Below, piece by piece: positions 15,698 to 22,942 of a stretch of DNA of 64,000 bases. The notes below the pieces were generated by a model. The model did no database searches, was not told the DNA's origin, and saw only the letters and a program-made list of their open reading frames with translations. Position numbers and translations under genes: made by a program. Position 1 is the first letter of the stretch; the number at the start of each line of letters is the position of its first letter. The DNA lies in the NCBI RefSeq assembly GCF_900130015.1, contig NZ_FQXS01000007.1, positions 1 to 64,000 on the forward strand, in the 5' to 3' direction. The stretch comes from Desulfofustis glycolicus DSM 9705. GTDB taxonomy: Bacteria > Desulfobacterota > Desulfobulbia > Desulfobulbales > Desulfocapsaceae.

Positions 15698-16270
15698 TTA
15701 CTCGACGATAATAGAGCCAAGCCACTTGACCCAGTCGCTGCCTTCCCTGCCGCCGGCCACGAGCCGCACCGGAAAGCCGTGCACGCGGTGAAACTGTCTG
15801 CCTTCGAAACGGTACGCGATAAGTGTGTCGTCGGACTGAAGCAGGTAGTCGACGGGAAACCGGGTACGGTAGATGTTGTCGGCGCTGACAAAGATAATGG
15901 TCTTGGCATCGGTGTGCAGGCCGGCCAGATTGAGGATGGTTCGGACCGGAACCCCGGTCCAGATTCCGACGTCGGTGAAAAATCCCGGGCACTCGAGGAG
16001 TAGGCGGCGCTCAACGGCCTCCATGTCCTGGATGTCGGCAAAGCTCAAGGAGAGTTCCCTCTCGACCTTGCCGGTGACCGCCAGTCGATAGGTGGCCGCA
16101 TCGATATCGACCGGGGAACCGGTTATGTGGAGGCCGTCGAACAGGGTGTTTCGTTCGAATTCCTGCCCGTGCGCTGTTGTCGCTGCAACAGAAAAGAGAC
16201 TGAGCAGCAGAATGGCGAGCAGGGTTGCTGCCGGCCGGCAGAAATGGTGTCCTGGCGTGTTCAAGTTCAC
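15698..16270 (-). CDS. Small periplasmic molybdopterin-binding oxidoreductase
   Basis: A 190-residue secreted protein of the sulfite-oxidase/YedY superfamily, about half the length of MsrP (around 300 residues). The signal peptide covers residues 1-35. Cys94 in LLLECPGFF is the expected thiolate ligand of molybdenum, followed by GIWTGVPVRTILNLAGL and the cofactor-binding stretches SADNIYRTRFPVDYLLQ and HGFPVRLVAGG. The final motif WVKWLGSIIV closes the domain. No dimerisation domain is present. GAGGAG lies before a GTG start at 16270. Its partner is the ferric-reductase-like membrane protein. Methionine-sulfoxide repair is one option, but the short form prevents a firm call. Confidence 0.85.
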   Translation of the reverse strand: MNLNTPGHHFCRPAATLLAILLLSLFSVAATTAHGQEFERNTLFDGLHITGSPVDIDAATYRLAVTGKVERELSLSFADIQDMEAVERRLLLECPGFFTDVGIWTGVPVRTILNLAGLHTDAKTIIFVSADNIYRTRFPVDYLLQSDDTLIAYRFEGRQFHRVHGFPVRLVAGGREGSDWVKWLGSIIVE

Positions 16271-16345
16271 TTTTTCTCCTCTGACTTAATACCATCACTA
16301 ACGGTTCCCGGCATCGGCAACGGAAGGCGGATCATCCAGCGAGCG

Positions 16346-16741
16346 TTATGAGGTGGGGCCGTTCTGCTCCAGTGCGGCCAGTTCCTCCTCGTCAAAACCG
16401 AAATGGTGGCCGATCTCATGGAGGAGCGTGTCGTAGATAACGTCGAAAACTTTCATCCCGTCCTCATTTGCCCAGAATTCTATCGGCCCTTGGTAGAGCA
16501 GGATCTCATCCGGCAGGGTGCCGCTCATGTCGATGCTACGCTCAGCCAGCGGAAGTCCTCGATAGAGGCCGAGCAGACCGAACTGGGACTCCAAGGCCAT
16601 GGTCTTCATGGTCTCGCCGTCGGGCCAGTCTTCGATGACGAACAGCACATTATCGACTTTATCGAGCAGCGCTTTCGGCAATGCCTCAAAGACAGATTCG
16701 GTCAGTTGTTCAAAATGCTCTCGGTCCATCAAGGTTTTCAT
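16346..16741 (-). CDS. Zincin-like metallopeptidase family protein
   Basis: A 131-residue minimal zincin of the PF06262 type. The zinc motif HEIGHHFGFDEEEL is at 108-121: His108, Glu109 and His112, with Asp117 as the likely third ligand. A preceding strand, DEILLYQGPIEFW, forms the substrate edge. No signal peptide is visible. Family members are small cytosolic proteases of unknown substrate. The ATG at 16741 lies 17 bases after the stop of the phosphodiesterase gene, so the two probably form one transcript. A longer frame start inside the upstream gene is rejected because it has no homology-like content. Confidence 0.85.
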   Translation of the reverse strand: MKTLMDREHFEQLTESVFEALPKALLDKVDNVLFVIEDWPDGETMKTMALESQFGLLGLYRGLPLAERSIDMSGTLPDEILLYQGPIEFWANEDGMKVFDVIYDTLLHEIGHHFGFDEEELAALEQNGPTS

Positions 16742-16757
16742 TGTCGCCCCAAAGAAG

Positions 16758-17507
16758 TTAGGCCGCCATCTGCCGGGGATCATCGACGATCAACCCGTCC
16801 ACACCCATGGCCAGTAGAGACATGGTGTCGATCCGGCCGCCCACCGTGTAGGGGTAGACCCTGGCCCCGAGTCCCTGCAGCATTTCGACCTGGGAGCGAC
16901 TGACGACCCGGTAGTCGGGGTGCCAGGAAAAGCCGTCAAGCCGGCGAAACCAGTAGAGCAGCCGCTCGTCGGCGGGCAACTCGGAAAGCAGACCGATGGC
17001 AAGATTTGCCGACAGGGCGCGAATCCGCGCCAGCACTCGCCAGGCGAAGCTGGAGATGAGCACATCTGCTGCCATCTGTCTCTCGGTTACCATCTCGACA
17101 ATCTGTCGTTCAACCGCATCGTGCGGTGCTCGCGGCTCGAATGCTTCAGGCTTGATCTCGATGTTGATCAGCACCTTTCCCCCGACGGCATCGAGCACCT
17201 GTTCCAGCGACGGCACAGGCTCACCGGCAAAGCGTTCGGCGAACCAGCTACCGGCGTCGAGCCGGCGTAGTTGCGCCATGGTCAGGGTGTTGACACGGCC
17301 GCGGCCGTTGGTGGTCCGGTTTACCGTGCTGTCGTGGATAACCACCAGCCGGCGATCGCGAGACAAGGTGACATCGAGTTCAATCATTCCGGCCCCGGCA
17401 TCGATGGCGGCTCGAAAGGCGGCCAGGGTGTTTTCCGGATAGCGGCTACTCAATCCCCTGTGGGCGATGTAAAGAGGCTTGGTCAGGAACCGTCTGTTCG
17501 ATACCAT
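16758..17507 (-). CDS. Glycerophosphodiester phosphodiesterase
   Basis: A 249-residue TIM-barrel enzyme that cleaves glycerophosphodiesters to glycerol-3-phosphate and an alcohol. Catalytic residues are in place: His16 in AHRGLSSRYPENT, Glu43 and Asp45 in IELDVTLSRD, and His58 in VVIHDSTVNRTT. The barrel continues with LINIEIKPE and ends with VDGLIVDDPRQM. No signal peptide is seen, so this is the cytosolic UgpQ-like form acting on lipid breakdown products. It is the first gene of a leftward pair with the zincin. The 468 bases upstream hold no gene. Confidence 0.94.
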   Translation of the reverse strand: MVSNRRFLTKPLYIAHRGLSSRYPENTLAAFRAAIDAGAGMIELDVTLSRDRRLVVIHDSTVNRTTNGRGRVNTLTMAQLRRLDAGSWFAERFAGEPVPSLEQVLDAVGGKVLINIEIKPEAFEPRAPHDAVERQIVEMVTERQMAADVLISSFAWRVLARIRALSANLAIGLLSELPADERLLYWFRRLDGFSWHPDYRVVSRSQVEMLQGLGARVYPYTVGGRIDTMSLLAMGVDGLIVDDPRQMAA

Positions 17508-17975
17508 TGCTTAACCGTGTTTTTGTCGGTATTTGCCTGGATATTTTCTGCCCGTGACAGATAGTAGTTGCATAAAGTGTAGAGTATATGAAGAATAATA
17601 AATAATTCGTCGCTCTTAATCAGGTTAGGGATAGTGCTCTGAGGATTGGTTCAGGCTCAAATCCACTTATCAATTGCAGATGCGCGTTCTGTTCATCATA
17701 CTGGGGCTTCTTGTTCGATTCAAAGTTTTTCCGGTTTTGGGTCGATATACCGATCGAATGCGTAACGAGCGCCACTATCCCCGTAAGGCAATGACTTCGG
17801 CATTGGTGCTGACCAGGCATACCATACCTGTCTGCTTCCTATTACTTCCTGTCTCGAAAGAATGAGGGGCGGCGGATTGATCACGGTACTTCCTTGGTGT
17901 AAACACTTCTGTGAGCCGTCTACTGGATTGTATTCCCACAATTTCATAGCAGTCTTAAAAGAGGAGGATAGATAC
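17508..17975. other. Intergenic region between divergent genes
   Basis: This A+T-rich spacer between the leftward phosphodiesterase and the rightward omptin-like gene must hold both promoters. I see no clear -35/-10 pair, no strong dyad and no coding frame with protein-like content. An AGGAGG site lies six to eleven bases before the ATG at 17976. Confidence 0.5.
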
Positions 17976-18959
17976 ATGAAACAGCAGACAATGCTAGTGT
18001 GCGTCCTGGGATGTGCCGTGGTCTTTCTATTCTCATCCGTTAGTCGGTCATCAGCCGCGGCTTCAGTGCCGGCTTCGGGTTCTGCGAAACCGGGTTTTTC
18101 CATCGGGCTCGGTACCGGAAAAATGGCCGGAGAAACGGTTTATCAGATCGGTTTTCCAGCAGTTGCTCCAACCGGTGAGCGGTATGCTGGGTATTTCCCG
18201 TTTAGTGAGCTGGAATGGCCTCTTGATTTCTGGTTAGCGACGATTGACGGTGTGGCGACCTTAAATGATCGGTGGCGGGCCACGGTGAGCATCAGCAAAA
18301 ACTTATCTACTCCGCAAAATGACATGAACGATTCGGATTGGCTCACTCCTGCTGATCCAGCGCAGCTTGATGTTTACTCGGAATTTCGTATCAGCAGTTT
18401 CGATGTGTTTATTGTCGATGCGGATATTGAGTGGTTTTTTTTCCGGCAGCCGGCAATTTCCCTGTATGTTGGTGCTGGTATGGTCTATCAAAATTTTGAT
18501 TATGAATCCGAGTTGCTTTATCAATACAGTCCTTCTGGACTTGAAGGGTTTGCCTCCGTCGGCGATGGGCGGACCGGGATTACCTATGAAATGACCTATT
18601 CCTTGCCGTATGTCAAAATCGGGGCAGATCTGCAATTGGCTGCCGGGCTGGAAATTCTTGGCAGTTTCGCCTACTCGCCTATTGTCCAAGCTGAAGATAG
18701 CGACCACCATCTGCTTCGCGAGTTCGGGGGGAAACGTGCCAGTGGCGATATGGATGGGACAGCCTACCTGGTTGAAGTGAGCGGCCGCTATCTCATTACC
18801 CCCGCATTCTTTGTCGAAGCAACATTTAATTATCTCCATATCGAGGTGGATGGCAATCAATACCAGGAGTATGGTATCGGCGTGCCGATTGGCTCATTTC
18901 GTCAGGAAGCCGAGAGTACTCAGACGTCTGCGTATGTTACGCTCGGCTATAGCTTTTGA
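17976..18959 (+). CDS. Omptin-like outer-membrane protease
   Basis: A 327-residue outer-membrane beta-barrel protein with signal peptide (residues 1-28, ending SRSSAAA) and a terminal Phe in LGYSF. It is called from the omptin active-site pattern: Asp119-Ser-Asp121-Trp122 resembles the D-x-D-W pair of OmpT, and Asp243-His-His245 stands where OmpT has Asp210-Glu-His212. Alternating strands match the omptin order, for example YLVEVSGRYLITPAFFVEATFNYL near the C-terminus. Omptins cut between basic residues of peptides at the cell surface. Identity to OmpT looks low, so an inactive or altered barrel is possible. AGGAGG precedes the ATG well. It stands alone, with the nucleotidyltransferase gene next. 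Confidence 0.72.
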   Translation: MKQQTMLVCVLGCAVVFLFSSVSRSSAAASVPASGSAKPGFSIGLGTGKMAGETVYQIGFPAVAPTGERYAGYFPFSELEWPLDFWLATIDGVATLNDRWRATVSISKNLSTPQNDMNDSDWLTPADPAQLDVYSEFRISSFDVFIVDADIEWFFFRQPAISLYVGAGMVYQNFDYESELLYQYSPSGLEGFASVGDGRTGITYEMTYSLPYVKIGADLQLAAGLEILGSFAYSPIVQAEDSDHHLLREFGGKRASGDMDGTAYLVEVSGRYLITPAFFVEATFNYLHIEVDGNQYQEYGIGVPIGSFRQEAESTQTSAYVTLGYSF

Positions 18960-19010
18960 CGAATTCATGATTCGGTTAATGCTTGGGCGTACGAGTGTTT
19001 CGGTTTCTCT

Positions 19011-20132
19011 ATGATAATCCGCAAAATTCTTGCCCTCTGTTCTCGCGACCACGGCCATTCTGCCATGTACCGCCAGCTCCGGCAGGCGGTTGCAGACTTC
19101 ACCGCTTCAGGATCGTCGTGGGATGACCTAGTCTCGCACGCTGAGCGCCAGGGCCTTAGCCCGTTGGTCCACAAGCATCTATCCGCACTTGATGTTGAGG
19201 TACCGCGTGCCGCCTGGCGTCTCCTGCGTGCCCTCTATCTGCGGAATCGCCACGCCAACAATGTTCGCAATGAAATAGCCTCGGAAATACTTCGAAGTTA
19301 TCAGGCTGAAAACATCGAAGTCCTGGCGGTCAAGGGAATCGCCTTGAGCAACTGGATCTACAGTGACCCGGCGTTGCGTCCGATGCGAGATATCGATCTG
19401 TTGGTAGCTAAGGAAGATTTGCCAGCAGCACAAAAGATTCTCGAAGAATTGGGCTTTCTTGCCGATCAGGAACATCCGCTTCCCAACGATTTCTATCACC
19501 TGACCCCGATGCAGAAAGAACTCGATGGCTTGCCGGTCAGTGTTGAAGTGCACCATAACCTTTTGCCGTTTCATGCCACATACCCTCTCTGGCCGCTGGC
19601 CCGATCTGCTGGACGATTTCGTACCATTGAGATTGATTATCAGGAGGCTCGAACGCTTTGCCTCGAGGACACTCTATGGTATTTGTGCCTTCATGGCTTT
19701 CGGGCTCCGCTGACCTATGAACCATTCAGACTGATCCATGTCGCTGATATGGTCAGTCTTGTTGACTCCTTTTCTGAAGATTTCGACTGGCAGGAAATCG
19801 ATCGACTCGACACGACGCTGATACATGTTCTGTCTCGCTTTCATTTCCTGACCCCATGGCCGGACCATCTTGTAGAGAAGCTGTGCCTGCCCATCGATCA
19901 TCCTTCACGTTCGGTAGGTACACCATACAGGGGATGGCCGCAGCAAAGTGTCAAAGACATTGCGTTGATGGATCTGTTCCGTTTTGTTCTTGATACGATC
20001 TGGCCCGGCCAGTGGTGGCTGCACGTTTATTATGGCCATCTCTCCGGAGTTTCCTATCTCAAGGCTCGCTGGTTTGAGCATCCGCGATCGATTTGGCGTT
20101 GGCTGAAAACTTATGTGGCCGACGCGATGTAA
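19011..20132 (+). CDS. Nucleotidyltransferase-family protein (PF14907 type)
   Basis: A 373-residue cytosolic protein with a minimal nucleotidyltransferase core: LAVKGIALSNWIY around 106-117 and MRDIDLLV with metal-binding Asp127 and Asp129. Next comes AAQKILEELGF and a long helical region, with HHNLLPF and CLHGFRAPLTYEP typical of the NTP_transf_5 family. Family members occur in capsule and peptide-natural-product clusters; their reaction is not known. The next gene encodes a small Tat-signal-like protein, an association worth noting. No strong ribosome-binding site precedes the ATG at 19011. The protein is Trp- and His-rich near the C-terminus. Confidence 0.85.
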   Translation: MIIRKILALCSRDHGHSAMYRQLRQAVADFTASGSSWDDLVSHAERQGLSPLVHKHLSALDVEVPRAAWRLLRALYLRNRHANNVRNEIASEILRSYQAENIEVLAVKGIALSNWIYSDPALRPMRDIDLLVAKEDLPAAQKILEELGFLADQEHPLPNDFYHLTPMQKELDGLPVSVEVHHNLLPFHATYPLWPLARSAGRFRTIEIDYQEARTLCLEDTLWYLCLHGFRAPLTYEPFRLIHVADMVSLVDSFSEDFDWQEIDRLDTTLIHVLSRFHFLTPWPDHLVEKLCLPIDHPSRSVGTPYRGWPQQSVKDIALMDLFRFVLDTIWPGQWWLHVYYGHLSGVSYLKARWFEHPRSIWRWLKTYVADAM

Positions 20133-20486
20133 ATTTCGCCAGTACATACAGACAGCTGATCGTTTTCCGGTGCCGTATGACTATTGCGGGGGCACCCCCT
20201 GTCCCCGCACGGCGTCTTTTGCTGCGATCCATGTCATTGATAATAAAATGATATATCAGTCTTGTCTGGCGTCTTGTCGCATGATCCGGAGAAGACTTTG
20301 TTCTGTTCGTCCAGTCTTGGCGGGTCGGTATTTTTTTCCCGATGGTACATGCCGGATGTCAAAATCGGCAGGTACTACATTTCAAAGTACCGAAATACAT
20401 TGATTTCCTATTATTTGCTGGTATTCTTTCCGGTGAATGAAACCCAAGCAGTACAATCCCCACCCCCCTTATCCAAGAGGAGCACA
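20133..20486. other. Intergenic region with a G/C hairpin
   Basis: There is no credible gene in 354 bases. A G+C hairpin at 20185-20209 may end the upstream transcript. The remainder is A+T-rich (TGATAATAAAATGATATATC around 20240-20260) and probably holds the promoter of the next gene, which has a GAGGAG site before ATG 20487. Confidence 0.5.
20185..20220 (+). terminator. Possible weak terminator
   Basis: TGCGGGG (20185-20191) and CCCCGCA (20203-20209) form a seven-bp stem with an 11-base loop, followed after six bases by TCTTTT. The gap before the T-run weakens the case. Confidence 0.35.
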
Positions 20487-21104
20487 ATGACTGTTGACAA
20501 CAGCCAGAACAAAGAAGTGAACGAAAGCCCCATCGGTCCTGACCAGCAAGCAGAGGCTGCTGGGCTGGAAAGTCGAGGACGGAGATTAGTTGTTAGAAAA
20601 ATTGCTGCAGGATCTGCCGCCGTTGCCGGGTTGAGTGTTCTCCCCGGTAAGTGGGTGGCACCGCTTGTCGAATTCGGTACGTTGCCGGCTCACGCCATCA
20701 CGACGGGTGCTCTGGAAGCAGTAGTCGAGAGAGTCAACCAGGAACTGGAGAAAGCTGAGGAGAAAACGACGACGGATGATCAGGCGGCGACCGACGGTTT
20801 CAGTACCAGCAGTGGAACGTACACACACAGCGAGACAATTCCGAAAACCGGCGATATCATGATTGACAGGGTCTTACGGTCGAAGTTCGTATCGCCAAAA
20901 CTTGGTCCCCAATACGGCCCGACAATGCATATCGTGTTTGACAGTGGCGAGGAAATGTTTGTTCCCGATACGAGTAAACACGTCGATACCGTTCCTGGTA
21001 GAGGCTATCGGCCGGGTCGTACTCTGGTAGAGACGCCGACGATGGAGGTTTATGCTGATCCGGGAAGCCGGGCGAGGAGCATTACCATTTACTTTAACGG
21101 TTGA
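20487..21104 (+). CDS. Small exported-like protein with Tat-like signal
   Basis: A 205-residue protein of unknown function. Near residue 32 it has RGRRLVVRKIAAG, a short hydrophobic run AAVAGLSVLPG, then KWVAPLVEFGTLPAHA. This pattern of twin Arg, hydrophobic stretch, Trp-x-x-P and LPAHA recurs, from memory, in small Tat-signal proteins of environmental bacteria. The remainder is Thr/Glu-rich, then a beta-rich C-terminal block, THSETIPKTGDIMIDRVL through VEVYADPGS. No catalytic motif and no Cys are visible. It may be exported folded or kept as a membrane-associated precursor. GAGGAG precedes ATG 20487 by five bases. A strong terminator follows. The gene follows the nucleotidyltransferase but has its own spacer. 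Confidence 0.72.
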   Translation: MTVDNSQNKEVNESPIGPDQQAEAAGLESRGRRLVVRKIAAGSAAVAGLSVLPGKWVAPLVEFGTLPAHAITTGALEAVVERVNQELEKAEEKTTTDDQAATDGFSTSSGTYTHSETIPKTGDIMIDRVLRSKFVSPKLGPQYGPTMHIVFDSGEEMFVPDTSKHVDTVPGRGYRPGRTLVETPTMEVYADPGSRARSITIYFNG

Positions 21105-21487
21105 TCGCTCACGTTTTTTCCCCGTGACTTGATTCGATGGGCCGGTGTCGCCAAAGACACCGGCCTTTTTTTTGACTGTTCGCTTTGATAGCATCAGTTA
21201 ATTGCAGGACTGATGCTCTATTTCTTCTGGAGCAGGTCGTTTCCGTCGCAGCGGAGCCGCCGGATCGACGATAGCTTGGCCGGATACCGGTGACCATTTT
21301 TTCCACCCGATCGCAGCGAAGCATCTTCCTTCCTGGACAAAGGGAGTTATACTAATAACGAAACGATAGAATAGTGGTCTTTCCGGGGGGCCGGCTGTGA
21401 CTGCAGAGGCGTCGATTTCGGAAGGGGTTCTTTTGCCTCGTTGATATTCACTCCTGCAAGCAATGGTCAGCCAGACCGGCTTTTGTT
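21105..21487. other. Intergenic region with terminator and small hairpin
   Basis: After the terminator at 21140-21173 a second hairpin, GCATCAG with CTGATGC (21191-21216), is present. The rest, to the VWA gene, shows no coding frame and no clear promoter. Confidence 0.5.
21140..21173 (+). terminator. Strong rho-independent terminator
   Basis: GGCCGGTGTC (21140-21149) pairs with GACACCGGCC (21156-21165) over a six-base loop and is followed at once by a run of eight T. It ends the transcript of the Tat-signal-like gene 36 bases after its stop. Confidence 0.9.
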
Positions 21488-22171
21488 ATGACGAATCTGC
21501 CAGTAGGAAAGCGTTCTTCGCAAAAAGAGATCTCCTCGTTCCTGAAAGCTGCCGGCAAAATCAATCCGGCACGTAGCGGCCGGCTCGTTTTTGCGCTTGA
21601 TGCCACGATGAGCAGGCAGCCGACCTGGGACCGGGCCATGACCATCCAGGCCTCGATGTTTGACGCGGTTGGCAAAACCGGCGGGCTGGCTGTGCAGCTT
21701 GTCTATTTCCGTGGTTTTGGCGAATGCCGGGCGTCGAAGTGGGTGATCAACGCCGCTGCCCTGCGCGACCTGATGACCGGCATCGACTGCCGCGGCGGCC
21801 ACACCCAACTCCTCAAAGTCCTCGGTCATGTCCAGCGTGAAACGCAGAAGGAACGGGTTGCCGCGCTGGTGTTTATCGGTGATGCCCTTGAAGAAGAAGC
21901 CGACCAACTCTGCCAGAAAGCCGGAGAAATAGGCCTGCTCGGTGTACGCTGCTTTTTCTTCCAGGAAGGGCGTGATCCTGTCGTCGAGCGGGTTTTTCGT
22001 GAAATGGCCCGTTTGACCCGCGGGGCATATTTTCGACTCGGCCCCGATTCCGCCCAGGAACTCGCCGAACTGCTCGCGGCAGTTGCCATCTACGCGAAAG
22101 GAGGCCTGCCGGCGCTGGCCGACAGCAGTAGGCGGGAAGCGCGACGGTTATTAACGCAGCTGGGCGGGTGA
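21488..22171 (+). CDS. VWA-domain protein
   Basis: A 227-residue cytosolic protein with a von Willebrand factor A fold. The first strand LVFALDATMSR carries a MIDAS-like metal site, Asp38-x-Thr40-x-Ser42, followed by the helix TWDRAMTIQASMFDAV. A later GGHTQLLKVL supplies the conserved Thr and VFIGDALEEEAD the conserved Asp. A MIDAS site suggests metal-dependent protein binding. The DnaJ-domain gene begins 28 bases later in the same direction, so they are probably one operon. A partnership in protein assembly is an inference from that pairing. The start at 21488 has no clear ribosome-binding site. Confidence 0.8.
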   Translation: MTNLPVGKRSSQKEISSFLKAAGKINPARSGRLVFALDATMSRQPTWDRAMTIQASMFDAVGKTGGLAVQLVYFRGFGECRASKWVINAAALRDLMTGIDCRGGHTQLLKVLGHVQRETQKERVAALVFIGDALEEEADQLCQKAGEIGLLGVRCFFFQEGRDPVVERVFREMARLTRGAYFRLGPDSAQELAELLAAVAIYAKGGLPALADSSRREARRLLTQLGG

Positions 22172-22199
22172 GCTGTGGTTTCGACAGGTTGATTGCCCT

Positions 22200-22892
22200 A
22201 TGATCGTTTATCTCCCCTTGGCGTTGGTCCTGCTGCTCTTCTTGGCCGGCTGGCTCATCCTCTCAACTCCACCGGAAAAAAGCGCCGCCGTGATCGTTTC
22301 GCTGCTGCCGTTATCGCTGGTGGGAGTCGGCGTATTGCTGACCCTGCTGGGCCGCGGTGTGATCGGCGTGCCGATGACGCTGATCGGGCTGTCCTGGTGG
22401 CAGCGGAAGCGCGCGGTACAACGTGCCGGCGGAGGGAGACGGGGACAGCGATCGCGGGTCCAGACCGGAGCCTTGGACATGGAGTTGGATCATGATACCG
22501 GGGATATGGATGGGCAGGTGAGAGGGGGGCAATTTTCCGGCTCACGGCTTTCACAGCTCGGGCGGAAGGATTTAATGACCCTGTACGCCGAGCTGTCAGG
22601 TGACGCAGAGAGTCGGGCCGTGCTCGAGGCCTATCTCGATCGGCGTTTTCCAGATTGGCGTGCGGATTCCGGAGGCGGGGGGGGCCACGGAGAAAGCAGT
22701 CACGACGAGTTCGAGCAGATGAGCAGGGAGGAGGCCTACCAGATTCTCGGCCTGCAGCCCGGTGCCGGCGAAGAGGAAATCCACCAGGCCTGGCGGCGGA
22801 TGATGAAAAAAGTGCATCCCGACAGCGGCGGCTCGGCCTTTCTGGCCGCCAAGATCAACGCCGCCAAGGATCTGCTGCTGGGGCGACGATAG
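22200..22892 (+). CDS. Membrane-anchored DnaJ-domain protein
   Basis: A 230-residue J-domain co-chaperone. Residues 1-65 contain two or three membrane segments (LALVLLLFLAGWLIL and the LLPLSLVGVGVLLTLLG region), followed by a Gly/Arg-rich linker. The C-terminal J domain, about residues 180-230, shows EAYQILGLQPGAGEEEIHQAW and the essential His206-Pro207-Asp208. The layout, membrane anchor then C-terminal J domain, resembles TIM14/DjlA-like proteins that recruit Hsp70 (DnaK) to a membrane. It lies 28 bases after the VWA gene and probably forms a pair with it. It converges on the large sensor kinase gene with 50 bases between. Confidence 0.86.
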   Translation: MIVYLPLALVLLLFLAGWLILSTPPEKSAAVIVSLLPLSLVGVGVLLTLLGRGVIGVPMTLIGLSWWQRKRAVQRAGGGRRGQRSRVQTGALDMELDHDTGDMDGQVRGGQFSGSRLSQLGRKDLMTLYAELSGDAESRAVLEAYLDRRFPDWRADSGGGGGHGESSHDEFEQMSREEAYQILGLQPGAGEEEIHQAWRRMMKKVHPDSGGSAFLAAKINAAKDLLLGRR

Positions 22893-22942
22893 CAGGAATC
22901 GGGTTGCCGGCACTTGCCGAGGATCGTCGGCGACCTGCGCTG

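Noticed and set aside
14965-16041. 358-codon version of the ferric-reductase-like gene
   Set aside because: The first 135 codons are antisense noise opposite the molybdopterin gene; ATG 15633 fits the domain start.
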